A stretch of DNA of 64,000 nt from Gracilibacillus orientalis (GCF_900114645.1 NZ_FOTR01000002.1:434001-498000), one strand, 5' to 3'. Shown: positions 35,560 through 45,270, counted from the first letter of the stretch. Made by a program: numbers and translations. The notes: generated by a model not told the origin, from the letters alone.

Positions 35560-37956
35560 TTAGTTACGTAATGGTTTCCCTTTGCTTAACATGTACTGCA
35601 TGCGCTGTTGAGTTTTCGGCTCACCGCACAAGCTTAAGAAGGCTTCCCGTTCGAGATCGAGCATGTATTGTTCACTCACTCGTGTCCCCGCAGGAACATC
35701 TCCACCAGCTAATACGTGAGCCAGTTTATTGGCAATTAATTGGTCATGATCACTGATATAACCCGCCAACCTCATTTGATAAGCACCTAGCTTCAACAGC
35801 GCCTTCCCTTCGCTTCCGACGACGCGAATGTCCACCTTTGGCTTTGGCGCATATTCCTGCTGAACCAACCGCAGTGCAGCTTGCTTTGCTTCATAAATAA
35901 GGTGATCCTGATGGACAACAACGGTATCATTATTACGCAAATAGCCAAGTTTTTTCGCATCTAGAGCACTTGTCGATACCTTTGCCATGCCGATCGTTTC
36001 AAAAATTTTGTTGACATATGGTTGTATATCAGCCTCCGGATTCGTAACGGAGTTGCTAAGACGACAGATGAGTTCCTTACACCCTCCGCCTGCTGGAATT
36101 AACCCAACACCAACTTCGACCAATCCGTAGTATGTTTCTGCTGAGGCGACAACCTGATCGGCCGGCAGACAAACCTCAACACCACCACCTAAAGTCATCC
36201 GATGCGGAGCTGCAATGACAGGCTTTTCAAACTGCTTTAAGTGATACATTGTATTCTGGAACATGCGGATAATATGCTCTACTTCATCCCACTCTTCATC
36301 CTGCGCTTCCATTAAGAGCATCATTAAGTTGGCACCGACGCAGAAATTCCGTCCTTGATTGGCGATGACAAGCCCATCGTAATTGCTACGGACTTCTTCC
36401 ATGCTTTGTTCAATCATCATTAAAATATCCGCACCGATCGCATTGTTAGGGGAATGAAATTCAAGACATGCGATTCCATCACCAAGATCAATCAGGCTGG
36501 CTCCGCTGTTAGCTTTTACAACCTTCTTTTGCTCTTTAAGCGTACGTAGTGAAATCACTTCAGGCTTTGGCTCTAGTTGTTTGTAGGCACCGTCTGAAAC
36601 GAAAAACGTCGTACCTTCTTGCTTCTTGTAAAAGGATTTGTTCCCGGCTTCAATCCAATCCTTCACCCACTGTGGAACGCTCGATCCTTCTGCTTCCATC
36701 CGCTTTACCGATGTTTCCAATCCAATCGCATCCCACGTTTCAAATGGACCAAGTTCCCAATTAAAGCCCCATTTCATTGCTTCATCAATTTCCAGAATCG
36801 AATCCGCAATTTCTCCGACTTTTTCCGCTGAATAGATGAGTACTTTCTTTAGCGTATTCCAAGCTAATTCCGAGTAGCGATCCTGCAAACTTAGAAGCGA
36901 TTTTAGCTTTTGCTTTGTTCCTTTTGCCATTTTGGCAGCCTCCAAAGATGCACCAACTGCTTTCTTTTGTGGCTCGTATTCCATCGTCTGAACGTTAAGG
37001 GAGAGAATCTTCTTCCCCTTTTCGTTTTTCACCTTTTTATAAAAGCCCTGCCCTGCCTTCTCACCAATCCAGCCTTTTTCGACCAGATTCTGTAAAATAT
37101 CAGGAACCTTAAATACCTGTTTTTCCGCTTCATCGGTTACTTTTTCGTACATATTATTAGCAATATGTACAAACGTATCGAGTCCCACTAAGTCCAATGT
37201 ACGAAATGTCGCACTTTTCGGACGCCCGATTGCCGGGCCGGTACATGCATCTATTTCCTCGACTGTATAACCTTTATCAAGCATTTCGTTTAGTGTGACG
37301 TGCATACTGTATGCTCCGATCCGATTAGCGATAAAATTCGGGGTATCCTTCGCAATCACGACCCCTTTACCGAGCTTTTTCTCACAAAATCGATTCATCA
37401 CATCTACGATTTCCGGTAGTGTTTGCTTGCCTGGAATAATTTCTAATAGCTTCATATAGCGAGGCGGATTAAAAAAATGTGTGCCTAGAAAATGCTTCTT
37501 AAATTCCTCACTAAGCCCGTCAACCATTGCATTGATGGAAATGCCTGACGTGTTCGAGCTGACAATGGTTCCCTTCTCCCATACTTTTTCAACGCGCTTA
37601 AAAAGCTGCTTCTTAATGTCAAGCTTTTCAACAATCACTTCAACTACCCAATCCACTTCCTTTATTCGCCCCAGATCATCCTCAATATTGCCAGGAGTTA
37701 TAAATGACGCCAAATCCCCATCATACAGCGGTGCTGGCTTTGTTTTCTTAAGTCTCTTGATTGCATTTACAGCTAAACGATTACGGACTTCCTTACTATC
37801 TAGTTTCAGTCCTTTTCTTTTCTCATCTTCTGTCAATTGACCAGGGACAATATCGAGCAAGAGACAAGGGATCCCCACGTTTGCTAAGTGGGCAGCGATA
37901 CTTGCTCCCATAACGCCCGAACCGATTACAGCTGCACGTCGAATGTGTCTTTCCAT
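35560..37956 (-). CDS. fadN: 3-hydroxyacyl-CoA dehydrogenase/enoyl-CoA hydratase
   Basis: A 798-residue bifunctional enzyme. The N-terminal Rossmann domain begins with GSGVMGASIAAHLA; the 3-hydroxyacyl-CoA dehydrogenase C-domain follows (NFIANRIG, IDACTGPAIGRPKSATF). A crotonase-type hydratase domain is at about 490-700 with TLGGGVEVCLPAD and VEVGVGLIPAGGG. The order dehydrogenase then hydratase is that of Bacillus FadN and opposite to E. coli FadB. It hydrates enoyl-CoA and oxidises the hydroxyacyl-CoA. Start has AGGAGG. Same operon as fadA and fadE. Confidence 0.96.
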   Translation of the reverse strand: MERHIRRAAVIGSGVMGASIAAHLANVGIPCLLLDIVPGQLTEDEKRKGLKLDSKEVRNRLAVNAIKRLKKTKPAPLYDGDLASFITPGNIEDDLGRIKEVDWVVEVIVEKLDIKKQLFKRVEKVWEKGTIVSSNTSGISINAMVDGLSEEFKKHFLGTHFFNPPRYMKLLEIIPGKQTLPEIVDVMNRFCEKKLGKGVVIAKDTPNFIANRIGAYSMHVTLNEMLDKGYTVEEIDACTGPAIGRPKSATFRTLDLVGLDTFVHIANNMYEKVTDEAEKQVFKVPDILQNLVEKGWIGEKAGQGFYKKVKNEKGKKILSLNVQTMEYEPQKKAVGASLEAAKMAKGTKQKLKSLLSLQDRYSELAWNTLKKVLIYSAEKVGEIADSILEIDEAMKWGFNWELGPFETWDAIGLETSVKRMEAEGSSVPQWVKDWIEAGNKSFYKKQEGTTFFVSDGAYKQLEPKPEVISLRTLKEQKKVVKANSGASLIDLGDGIACLEFHSPNNAIGADILMMIEQSMEEVRSNYDGLVIANQGRNFCVGANLMMLLMEAQDEEWDEVEHIIRMFQNTMYHLKQFEKPVIAAPHRMTLGGGVEVCLPADQVVASAETYYGLVEVGVGLIPAGGGCKELICRLSNSVTNPEADIQPYVNKIFETIGMAKVSTSALDAKKLGYLRNNDTVVVHQDHLIYEAKQAALRLVQQEYAPKPKVDIRVVGSEGKALLKLGAYQMRLAGYISDHDQLIANKLAHVLAGGDVPAGTRVSEQYMLDLEREAFLSLCGEPKTQQRMQYMLSKGKPLRN

Positions 37957-37979
37957 ACGATAAAACCTCCTGTTCTAGA

Positions 37980-40115
37980 TCATCCTGTAAGTTTGCTAGA
38001 CTCGCCAAAGATAGCTTGCTCTAAGATCTCCGCAATATCTTTTGCCTGTACACGCTCCTCTACTTCTATTGCTTTCGTGCCATCATCAAGCATCGTGAGA
38101 CAATACGGGCATGCACTGCTAATCACCGTTGGATTCACGTCAAGCGCCTGCTCCGTACGAGCAAGATTTACCCGCTTTCCAGCGGTTTCTTCCATCCACA
38201 TCATACCTCCACCTGCACCGCAGCACATTCCATTCTCACGATTACGCTCCATCTCAAGCAATTCCACACCTTTAATCGAACGGAGGATATCTCGAGGCTG
38301 CTCATATACATTGTTATAGCGCCCAAGATAACAAGAATCATGATACGTAATCCGTTCATCCAATTCATACGTTGGTGTCAACCGGCCGTCTTTCACTAGC
38401 TGATTGAGAAGCTCGGTATGATGAAGGACCTCAACCCCATCTAAACCAAACTCTGGGTATTCATTTTTGAGCGTATTAAAAGTATGCGGGCAGGCTGTAA
38501 CAATTTTTTTCACGTTGTATTTCTGCAATGTTGCGATGTTTTCCATACACAACTCTTGGAAAAGTAATTCATTGCCCATTCTTCTTGGCGTATCACCGGA
38601 GTTTTTCTCTTCATTACCAAGAATCGCAAAGTTGACGCCTGCTTCATTAAGCAATCTTACAAACGCTCGGGACACTTTGCGGCTGCGATTATCGTATGAT
38701 CCCATCGAACCAACAAAGTAAAGAATATCAAAATCAGGATTTTCCTTTACTGTCGGAACCGGAATCCCGTCAATGTCTTCCACCCACTTCGCACGATCTC
38801 TTCGATTGATTCCCCACGGATTCCCTTGGCGCTCAATATTCTGCATCGCACGTTGGCCTTCATGAGGAACACTGCCTTCCATGAGAAGCAAATGTCGGCG
38901 CAAGTCTACGATTTTATCCACATGTTCATTCCCGACTGGACATTGATCCTCGCAGTTCCGACATGTCGTACATGCCCAAATCTCCTCCTCGGTCATCACA
39001 TCGCCTACGAGATTTAGCTCCTCTACATTTTTATCACTTGTCGACCACATCTCTTGCTGAAACATCATCGTCGGTTGAATCGTCGTCCCTTGCCCCCACT
39101 CGCCCTGCTCTCTATCAACATCTAGGACACTGTGTATACCATAATTAGACTTCGGTACCCAAGGTGATTTCGATGTGATAGCTGCTCCTTTTTCAGTCAG
39201 GTGGTCTCGCAGCTTTACAATGAGATGCATCGGCGAAAGAACCTTGCCCGTATTGGAAGCTGGACACACATCCGTGCAACGACCACATTCAACACAAGAA
39301 TAGAAATCGAGCATTTGCTGCTGCGAGAAATCTTCAATTTTTCCAACACCAAATGATTCCGCATGTTCATCCTCAAGATCAAGGCTTCTCAATTGGCCAA
39401 CCGGCTCTGTTCGTCTAAAAAAAATGTTGATCGGAGCAACCATGAGATGAAAATGCTTTGACTGCGGAACATACACTAAAAAAGCCAGCAAAATCAATAA
39501 ATGCGCCCACCAAAACGTGTAAAAGAGAATATGTGCTGTGATCTCATTAACCGACGCAAAAGCTGTTGCAATCACAGAGGAAATCGGAGCATACCAAGAA
39601 AAGGCAAGATCATGAACGACCCGCTCAAATCCAAGTGTTAATAAAACCGAAAACATTAAGGAAAAAATGAAATAAATAACGATACTAGGCTTCTTCCCTC
39701 TTTTTAAGCGCGACAGCTTCTCCCCGTAACGGCGATAGGCAGCATAGCCAACTGCAAGAAAAATGAGAAAGACTGTCATTTCCTGAAAGAGGTTAAAGAC
39801 GTGATAGCCAGGAATCGGAAGTCCATCTGCCCCTAGGCCTTTGACTATGATATCCAAGGCACCAAACTGTAAAATGATAAAGCCATAGAAAATAATCACA
39901 TGCATGACTCCACTTTTTTTGTCCTTCAACAATTTCGTTTGACCGAATACTTGAGAGACGAACGTCCTAAAGCGCTCATCCAGCTTTCTTTCGATTTCCA
40001 CCCGCTTTCCTAGTTTCAAATATAAGTATCGATGATAGACGACTTTTCCAAATAAATACAAGCCGTAACCACTTACTAAGAGAAATGCTAGAAATTGAAG
40101 CCATTGCCAAGCCAC
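37980..40115 (-). CDS. fadF: Membrane Fe-S oxidoreductase FadF-like (Etf:quinone electron carrier)
   Basis: A 711-residue protein. The N-terminal 250 residues hold about six transmembrane helices of the respiratory nitrate reductase gamma-subunit type. Two 4Fe-4S motifs follow (CVECGRCTDVCP and CTTCRNCEDQCP), and two CCG-type domains end the protein (CPHTFNTL, DSCYLG, MCCGAGGG and CPYC). Homologues are thought to take electrons from the electron-transfer flavoprotein and pass them to menaquinone. The start is GTG with AGGGAG. It is the first gene of the fad operon, divergent from etfB. Confidence 0.92.
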   Translation of the reverse strand: MAWQWLQFLAFLLVSGYGLYLFGKVVYHRYLYLKLGKRVEIERKLDERFRTFVSQVFGQTKLLKDKKSGVMHVIIFYGFIILQFGALDIIVKGLGADGLPIPGYHVFNLFQEMTVFLIFLAVGYAAYRRYGEKLSRLKRGKKPSIVIYFIFSLMFSVLLTLGFERVVHDLAFSWYAPISSVIATAFASVNEITAHILFYTFWWAHLLILLAFLVYVPQSKHFHLMVAPINIFFRRTEPVGQLRSLDLEDEHAESFGVGKIEDFSQQQMLDFYSCVECGRCTDVCPASNTGKVLSPMHLIVKLRDHLTEKGAAITSKSPWVPKSNYGIHSVLDVDREQGEWGQGTTIQPTMMFQQEMWSTSDKNVEELNLVGDVMTEEEIWACTTCRNCEDQCPVGNEHVDKIVDLRRHLLLMEGSVPHEGQRAMQNIERQGNPWGINRRDRAKWVEDIDGIPVPTVKENPDFDILYFVGSMGSYDNRSRKVSRAFVRLLNEAGVNFAILGNEEKNSGDTPRRMGNELLFQELCMENIATLQKYNVKKIVTACPHTFNTLKNEYPEFGLDGVEVLHHTELLNQLVKDGRLTPTYELDERITYHDSCYLGRYNNVYEQPRDILRSIKGVELLEMERNRENGMCCGAGGGMMWMEETAGKRVNLARTEQALDVNPTVISSACPYCLTMLDDGTKAIEVEERVQAKDIAEILEQAIFGESSKLTG

Positions 40116-40209
40116 AATGATCGCTCCCTTCCTGATATAGTAGGTTTACAGAAGCTTTTGGACCGTCTTTTCCCTGCAAGAAACACACATGAAAAAGTAA
40201 GGGCTCTCA

Positions 40210-40227
40210 TACATATAAAGATATGTA
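40210..40227. promoter_or_regulatory. Palindrome in the divergent fadF-etfB intergenic region
   Basis: TACATAT-AAAG-ATATGTA is a perfect 7-bp dyad 50 bp upstream of etfB and 95 bp upstream of fadF. Its position suits a repressor acting on both transcription units. It does not match the published B. subtilis FadR consensus closely, so the binding protein is unknown. Confidence 0.4.
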
Positions 40228-40277
40228 CCTGTTTATTAGAAAATACCTACCGTTTATGTTTGAAAGGAGAATGATAA

Positions 40278-41045
40278 ATGGATATTTATGTCGTCATGAA
40301 ACAGACCTTCGACACCGAAGAAAAAATTATCTTTGAAGATGGCAAAGTTTCCGAGGATGGAGTTCAATATGTCATCAACCCATATGATGAATATGCCGTA
40401 GAAGAAGCAATTCAGAAAAAAGATGAACTAGGAGGAAGCGTTTACGTTATTGCTGTAGGTCCAGACCGGACATCCGAAGCCCTACGAACAACATTGGCAA
40501 TGGGAGCCGATGAAGCCGTATTAATATCCGATGAGAGAATTGGCTCAGATGAAAACACAATTTCAAAGGTATTAGCTTCATACTTAGGCAGCAAAAAGTT
40601 TGATTTGATTCTTGGCGGTTACTTCTCGGTCGATAACGGTGCTGGTCAAGTGGCCATTCGATTAGCACAGCTCTTAGACATTCCACATGTCGGCTCGATT
40701 ACAAAGCTCGATATTAGTGATGGCAAGGCGAATGCAGATCGAGATGCAGAAGGAGACCTCGAACAGGTTGAGGTTACACTTCCTGCTGTTTTCACTGCAC
40801 AACAAGGGCTAAATGAACCACGTTACCCAAGCCTCCCAGGAATTATGAAGGCCAAAAGAAAACCTCTTAAACAATTAAACTTAGATGATCTCGATATAGA
40901 GGAAACCGAGCTATCCCCAAAAACAGCTAGAACAGCACTTTCTCTCCCGCCTCAAAAAGAAGCAGGACAATTTATTAAGGGCGAGACTGCAGAGCAAGTG
41001 AAAGAGCTTGTTGAAAAACTGCGTTATGATGAAAAAGTATTATAA
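40278..41045 (+). CDS. etfB: Electron transfer flavoprotein beta subunit
   Basis: A 255-residue protein of the ETF beta family, with the AMP-binding fold and the signature region VEVTLPAVFTAQQGLNEPRYPSLPGIMKAKRKP cut here for length (V-E-V-T-L-P then R-Y-P-S-L-P). It pairs with EtfA and accepts electrons from acyl-CoA dehydrogenase. AAAGGAG lies 9 bp before the ATG. The gene is divergent from fadF and 15 bp upstream of etfA. Confidence 0.96.
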   Translation: MDIYVVMKQTFDTEEKIIFEDGKVSEDGVQYVINPYDEYAVEEAIQKKDELGGSVYVIAVGPDRTSEALRTTLAMGADEAVLISDERIGSDENTISKVLASYLGSKKFDLILGGYFSVDNGAGQVAIRLAQLLDIPHVGSITKLDISDGKANADRDAEGDLEQVEVTLPAVFTAQQGLNEPRYPSLPGIMKAKRKPLKQLNLDDLDIEETELSPKTARTALSLPPQKEAGQFIKGETAEQVKELVEKLRYDEKVL

Positions 41046-41060
41046 TAAGGAGGCATTCAT

Positions 41061-42035
41061 ATGGTTAAAATTATTCTAGTCGTTGCTGAGCACCGCGACG
41101 GAGCATTGCGCCAGGTCACCTATGAGGCAATTCAAGCAGCAACATTGTCCTCAGCCGAAAACGACCAGCTCCATGTCGCCGTGATTGGTCATCAATTAGA
41201 AAGCTTGACAGAGCCCCTTTCCAGTATTGATGCTGAAAAAGTTTATCTTATCGATCACCCGGATCTACAGCAATACAATCCAGAAGCGTATGCTGCTGCT
41301 TTAAAGCAAGTGATTGATGCCTCAAATCCAGACGGAATCATATTGGGACATACGGCTATTGGTCGCGATCTAGCGCCGATGATTTCAGCAAAGATCGATG
41401 CCGGACAAATTTCGGATGTAACAAACATTGAGAACATCGACGATCAAGTTGTGTTCACACGACCAATTTATGCGGGAAAAGCATTTGAAAAAAAGATTTT
41501 CCGAAGCTCTCCATGGGTTGTCACCATTAGACCAAATAATATTTCAATAGCTGAACCAAGCGATGGCAAAGCTGAAGTTGAAAATATCGATTATGCTAAG
41601 CCAGCTTCTTTACGAACCGTTATTCAAAACGTCGTACGGAATACATCTGGTAAAGTCGATTTATCAGAAGCTAAAATTGTTGTATCAGGCGGGCGCGGAG
41701 TCAAAAGTGCAGACGGTTTTAAACCTCTGCAAGAGCTAGCCGATGTCCTCGGCGGAGCAGTCGGTGCCTCTAGAGGTGCTTGCGATGCAGATTACTGTGA
41801 CTATTCACTGCAAATCGGGCAAACCGGTAAAGTTGTCACACCAGAGGTCTACATTGCCTGTGGGATCAGTGGTGCGATTCAGCACGTCGCCGGAATGAGT
41901 CAGTCGAAGATAATTGTCGCAATTAACAAAGATTCTGAAGCGCCAATTTTCAAGATCGCTGATTATGGTATCGTCGGGGACTTGTTTGAAGTCGTGCCTT
42001 TACTTACGGAAGAATTTAAAAAGGTTTTAGGTTAG
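41061..42035 (+). CDS. etfA: Electron transfer flavoprotein alpha subunit
   Basis: A 324-residue ETF alpha subunit. The C-terminal FAD-binding domain is clear from SGGRGVKSADGF, GASRGACDADY, GQTGKVVTPEVYIACGISG and INKDSEAPIF. Its FAD carries electrons from FadE towards the membrane acceptor encoded by fadF. AAGGAGG precedes the ATG. It ends the rightward etfBA operon at a hairpin terminator. Confidence 0.96.
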   Translation: MVKIILVVAEHRDGALRQVTYEAIQAATLSSAENDQLHVAVIGHQLESLTEPLSSIDAEKVYLIDHPDLQQYNPEAYAAALKQVIDASNPDGIILGHTAIGRDLAPMISAKIDAGQISDVTNIENIDDQVVFTRPIYAGKAFEKKIFRSSPWVVTIRPNNISIAEPSDGKAEVENIDYAKPASLRTVIQNVVRNTSGKVDLSEAKIVVSGGRGVKSADGFKPLQELADVLGGAVGASRGACDADYCDYSLQIGQTGKVVTPEVYIACGISGAIQHVAGMSQSKIIVAINKDSEAPIFKIADYGIVGDLFEVVPLLTEEFKKVLG

Positions 42036-42046
42036 AAAAAGCTATG

Positions 42047-42080
42047 ATGAGGGCCTCTTCTTGCTCGCTCGAGGCCTCAT
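42047..42080 (+). terminator. Terminator of etfBA
   Basis: TGAGGGCCTC and GAGGCCTCA form a stem with one bulged G, 12 bp after the etfA stop and just before the converging NERD gene, followed by TTTCATT. Confidence 0.7.
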
Positions 42081-42081
42081 T

Positions 42082-42981
42082 TCATTCAAAATAGTGGCAT
42101 CTATGTTCACCTTTTTTCTCATAATATTGTTGTAATATTCGAAAGACTCTTCTTCTGGATACCATCTTATCTCCCCAATGAAAAATAGAGGTTGATGTTA
42201 GTTTTCGTTCAGGGAACAAAAACTGATATTCCTTACAGATACGCATAATAGCCTCATTTCCCTTTTCCATATGACCACATAAACGACATTCGATGCCTTG
42301 TTTTATAGGATATGTTGACATTTCACCACAACGATAACAAGGAATTCCTTTTTCTAACTCATCATATTGATATTCTGGAAACTGTTTAAATGGAGGATTT
42401 TCGATATGATTTACTTTAATGTTTTCTGAAGTTTGTTTGTCTTGTGAGGTAATTTTAGCGGTGATAGGAAAATGCTTGATAAAGCGATTGATTTGCGTAG
42501 GTAAGATAATATGTTTGTCTTGTGGAGCTTGAAAGATGGTACACTCGGGGTTAACAAATACCAAGTAGGAAATCAAAGGGAGCCTTATTTCTAACGATTG
42601 GAGCAAGCGCCGAAGTATGGAATGAGCTCGATCGCGTTGAGCTATCGGATTATCGATTTCTACTTGATTCATCATAAATAATTTATCATCATGCCAATAA
42701 AATTCACCGTTGAAGTTTTTTATTTCAAATAAGAAAATAGTTCCGTTTTTCAATAAAATAGTATCCATTTGACAGTATTTATAATGATATATCAATAAAT
42801 CTTTTAGTATGATATGCTCTCCTTCTAGTTTATCTAGGTATGTATCAAACATAACCTCCCCTTCAAAACCTTTAGCTAAACTCCGGTACCGTTTATTTTC
42901 TTCTTCGCTCAATTGCTTGCGTTTAGATAATAGCTCATATGCGATTAATTCGCCAGTTTTTTTTCTTTGTTTTTCTATCAT
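42082..42981 (-). CDS. NERD domain protein
   Basis: A 299-residue protein with an N-terminal NERD (nuclease-related) domain at about 38-150, showing the E-D-K core as GFEGEVMFD, MDTILLKNG and LFEIKNFNG. A zinc-ribbon-like region follows (CYRCGEM and CRLCGHM, about 217-240), then a helical tail. NERD proteins are predicted DNA-processing enzymes of unknown role, common as single genes in Bacillaceae. The start has GGGAGG. It converges on etfA. Confidence 0.85.
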   Translation of the reverse strand: MIEKQRKKTGELIAYELLSKRKQLSEEENKRYRSLAKGFEGEVMFDTYLDKLEGEHIILKDLLIYHYKYCQMDTILLKNGTIFLFEIKNFNGEFYWHDDKLFMMNQVEIDNPIAQRDRAHSILRRLLQSLEIRLPLISYLVFVNPECTIFQAPQDKHIILPTQINRFIKHFPITAKITSQDKQTSENIKVNHIENPPFKQFPEYQYDELEKGIPCYRCGEMSTYPIKQGIECRLCGHMEKGNEAIMRICKEYQFLFPERKLTSTSIFHWGDKMVSRRRVFRILQQYYEKKGEHRCHYFE

Positions 42982-43033
42982 GGAATTCCTCCCTTTTTTA
43001 CATATTATAACATATTTATCTTAATCAGTTTCA

Positions 43034-43200
43034 ATTCTGGTACTTACTCACAATTTTAGTTCCAAATTAATGATCATGAGGGTTCATTTTGGTACTTAAA
43101 CCTGTTTTAGTACCATATTGGTCCTTATGATCCCTAATTTTGGTACTTAATCGTCTTTTTAGTACTATTTTGAATTTGTGCGTCTATATTTTGGCACTTA
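43034..43200. repeat. Cluster of TTTTRGTACY motifs, second locus
   Basis: At least six related motifs (GGTAC or AGTAC preceded by TTTT) occur in 165 bp, for instance at 43091, 43109, 43142 and 43161. They match the cluster at 30622-30719. The spacing of 18-19 bp between pairs is regular but not a strict tandem array. There is no open frame here. Confidence 0.55.
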
Positions 43201-43270
43201 TCTAAAAGCCAGGAAAAGTGATTAACTACTATGTTGGTGGTAACACAGCGAAGGAATTCTACGACGCCCC

Positions 43271-43311
43271 AAAAAAAAAGAAAGCAGGATCTTAACATAG
43301 ATCCCTGCTTT
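43271..43311 (-). terminator. Terminator of the alcohol dehydrogenase gene
   Basis: AAGCAGGATC and GATCCCTGCTT (43282-43311, one bulge) form the stem; on the minus strand TTTCTTTTTTTTT follows. Confidence 0.85.
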
Positions 43312-43364
43312 TCCTTAGATTACATCTAAATTAGCTGCATTTTAGATATGTTCTTTAACTCAAC

Positions 43365-44405
43365 TCACATTGTACTAATGTCAATCACGAAACGATACTT
43401 CACATCTGAAGCTAATACTCGTTCATAAGCTTCGTCAATTTGATCCGCAGAAATTATTTCAATTTTAGGTGCAATGTCATGTTCTGCACAGAAATCCAAC
43501 ATTTCCTGCGTCTCACGTATGCCTCCAATCATGGAGCCTGCAAATGAACGACGATGACCGATTAGAGAGAATGCATTTACTCCCAACGGCTCTGCAGGTG
43601 CACCAACATTTACAAGAGTACCATCAAGTGTTAACAGGGAAAGGTAAGCATTTATGTCGATTTTTGCACTTACCGTGTTAATGATCAGGTCAAACGTGCC
43701 AGCAAGTTTCTCGAACGTCTCTTGGTCACTTGTGGCATAGTATTCTTTCGCACCAAATTGTAAGCCGTCTTCCTTTTTATTCAATGTTTGTGACAACACT
43801 GTAACTTCTGCACCCATGGCGTGTGCAATTTTAACACCCACGTGACCAAGACCACCCATTCCAACAACAGCTACCTTCTTCCCGGGACCAGCATTCCAAT
43901 GATTTAATGGAGAATATGTCGTAATACCCGCGCAAAGTAATGGTGCTGCGACATCAAGCCCAATATTATCTGGCACTCTAACGACAAAGTCCTCTGTCAC
44001 AACAATATGAGTAGAATAACCTCCTTGAGTTGGTTCGCCATATTTATCGACACCTGCGTAGGTAGGAACATTTCCTTTTAAGCAATATTGTTCCTCTCCT
44101 TCACGACAATTCTCGCATTCACCACAGGAGTCAACCATACATCCTACACCTACACGATCTCCGATATTGTATTTTGTTACCTCTGATCCAACAGCTGTAA
44201 CAACACCTGCAATCTCATGGCCAGGTACAAGAGGATAATTTACTTCCCCCCATTCGCCATGTGCAGTGTGAATGTCCGAGTGACAAATACCTGCATATTT
44301 AATTTCAATCTGAACATCATGTAAATCAAGATCACGTCGTTGAATTTCAGCAGCTTGAAAAGGTTTGTCTGGTCCATCGACAGCTCGTGCTTTAGCAGTT
44401 ATCAT
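43365..44405 (-). CDS. adhA: Zinc-dependent alcohol/aldehyde reductase (AdhA/YahK-like)
   Basis: A 346-residue medium-chain dehydrogenase. Catalytic zinc ligands are in [14 protein letters not shown] and GHEIAG, structural zinc cysteines in [15 protein letters not shown], and the Rossmann motif is GMGGLGHVG. The ATG at 44405 follows AGGAGG at 8 bp; the TTG at 44408 is the alternative. The cinnamyl-alcohol-dehydrogenase-like subfamily reduces aldehydes with NADPH. A MerR regulator gene lies divergently, and the promoter has the 19-bp spacer that MerR proteins activate, so induction by reactive aldehydes (as with B. subtilis AdhR-adhA) is a good inference. Confidence 0.92.
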   Translation of the reverse strand: MITAKARAVDGPDKPFQAAEIQRRDLDLHDVQIEIKYAGICHSDIHTAHGEWGEVNYPLVPGHEIAGVVTAVGSEVTKYNIGDRVGVGCMVDSCGECENCREGEEQYCLKGNVPTYAGVDKYGEPTQGGYSTHIVVTEDFVVRVPDNIGLDVAAPLLCAGITTYSPLNHWNAGPGKKVAVVGMGGLGHVGVKIAHAMGAEVTVLSQTLNKKEDGLQFGAKEYYATSDQETFEKLAGTFDLIINTVSAKIDINAYLSLLTLDGTLVNVGAPAEPLGVNAFSLIGHRRSFAGSMIGGIRETQEMLDFCAEHDIAPKIEIISADQIDEAYERVLASDVKYRFVIDISTM

Positions 44406-44468
44406 CAATATAACCTCCTATAATTCTACTTTTTAAAAAGAGATGACTTGTTTATCTCTTGCAAAACT

Positions 44469-44499
44469 AGAATAATCCCTATAGTTAACTCTAGGTCAA
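44469..44499 (-). promoter_or_regulatory. MerR-type promoter of adhA with 19-bp spacer
   Basis: On the minus strand TTGACC (44494-44499), a 19-bp spacer and TATTCT (44469-44474). The spacer holds the dyad CTATAGTTAACTCTAG (44479-44494). Overlong spacers with a central dyad are the hallmark of MerR-activated promoters. Confidence 0.8.
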
Positions 44500-44636
44500 G
44501 TGATTGCTTTATATTTTTATTGATAGATTTCTGCGGCCATTCATGTTTCATATTCTAGGTTATAGATCTCTATATGTGAGTTAATGTTCACTTTCCTTTG
44601 ATCTTCAGGAAATATCGTGATAGAATTACCAACAAC

Positions 44637-44652
44637 CTAAAGTTAACTCGAG
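44637..44652 (+). promoter_or_regulatory. Second AdhR-like operator before the regulator gene
   Basis: CTAAAGTTAACTCGAG shares the AGTTAACTC core with the adhA promoter dyad and lies 30 bp before the MerR start, next to TATATTAT. It suggests autoregulation. Confidence 0.6.
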
Positions 44653-44681
44653 ATCTATATTATGAAAGAATAGGAGATTAT

Positions 44682-45101
44682 ATGATGAAGACATATTCTA
44701 TCAGCGAAGTTGCTAAAGAATTGAATCTTACAGTTTATACCTTGCGCTACTACGATAAGGAGGGACTTATGCCTTTTGTAGAACGGACAGCAAGCGGAAC
44801 ACGATTATTTAAACAATCTGATATCGACGCTTTAAAAGTAATTGAATGTTTGAAATCCACTGGGATGCCTATTAAGGAAATTAAAAGCTTTATTGATTGG
44901 TGTTCTGATGGGGATTCCACATTGCAACAAAGATATGACATGTTTATAGAAAGAAAAGCTTGTGTGAATGCACAGATGGAAGAACTAAAAAAAACAATGG
45001 AAGTCATAGAGCATAAATGCTTATATTACAAGACTGCATTGGAAGCCGGAACAGAAGATATTCATAAAAAGAATAAAATAGAGATTCCCATTACTGAATA
45101 A
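44682..45101 (+). CDS. adhR: MerR family regulator (AdhR-like)
   Basis: A 139-residue MerR protein; the ATG at 44682 follows AGGAGATT, and longer in-frame starts have none. The N-terminal winged helix reads YSISEVAKELNLTVYTLRYYDKEGL (given in parts: YSISEVAKELNL, then TLRYYDKEGL). A cysteine at about position 56 (VIECLKST) lies where AdhR of B. subtilis has its aldehyde-sensing cysteine; this is a family analogy. A dimerisation helix ends the protein. It is divergent from the alcohol dehydrogenase gene, and both genes carry the same GTTAAC-centred operator. Confidence 0.88.
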   Translation: MMKTYSISEVAKELNLTVYTLRYYDKEGLMPFVERTASGTRLFKQSDIDALKVIECLKSTGMPIKEIKSFIDWCSDGDSTLQQRYDMFIERKACVNAQMEELKKTMEVIEHKCLYYKTALEAGTEDIHKKNKIEIPITE

Positions 45102-45224
45102 TGAAATATAGGTGGGCTGTTTGTATATTGACTGTTCTATCTCTTCAGGATTCTCCTTGTTATTTTGCGGATTGCTTTTTCTTTAGTTAAATTAAAAAGG
45201 AATACAGCACTAAGAATAGCAAAA

Positions 45225-45270
45225 GACTACACTTATTGTTCCTGTTGAAATAGGAACAATAAGTGTAGTC
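45225..45270. terminator. Long perfect hairpin after the Dps gene
   Basis: A perfect 19-bp stem (GACTACACTTATTGTTCCT with its complement) has an 8-nt loop. On the minus strand TTTTGC follows. It lies 16 bp after the Dps stop. Confidence 0.85.
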
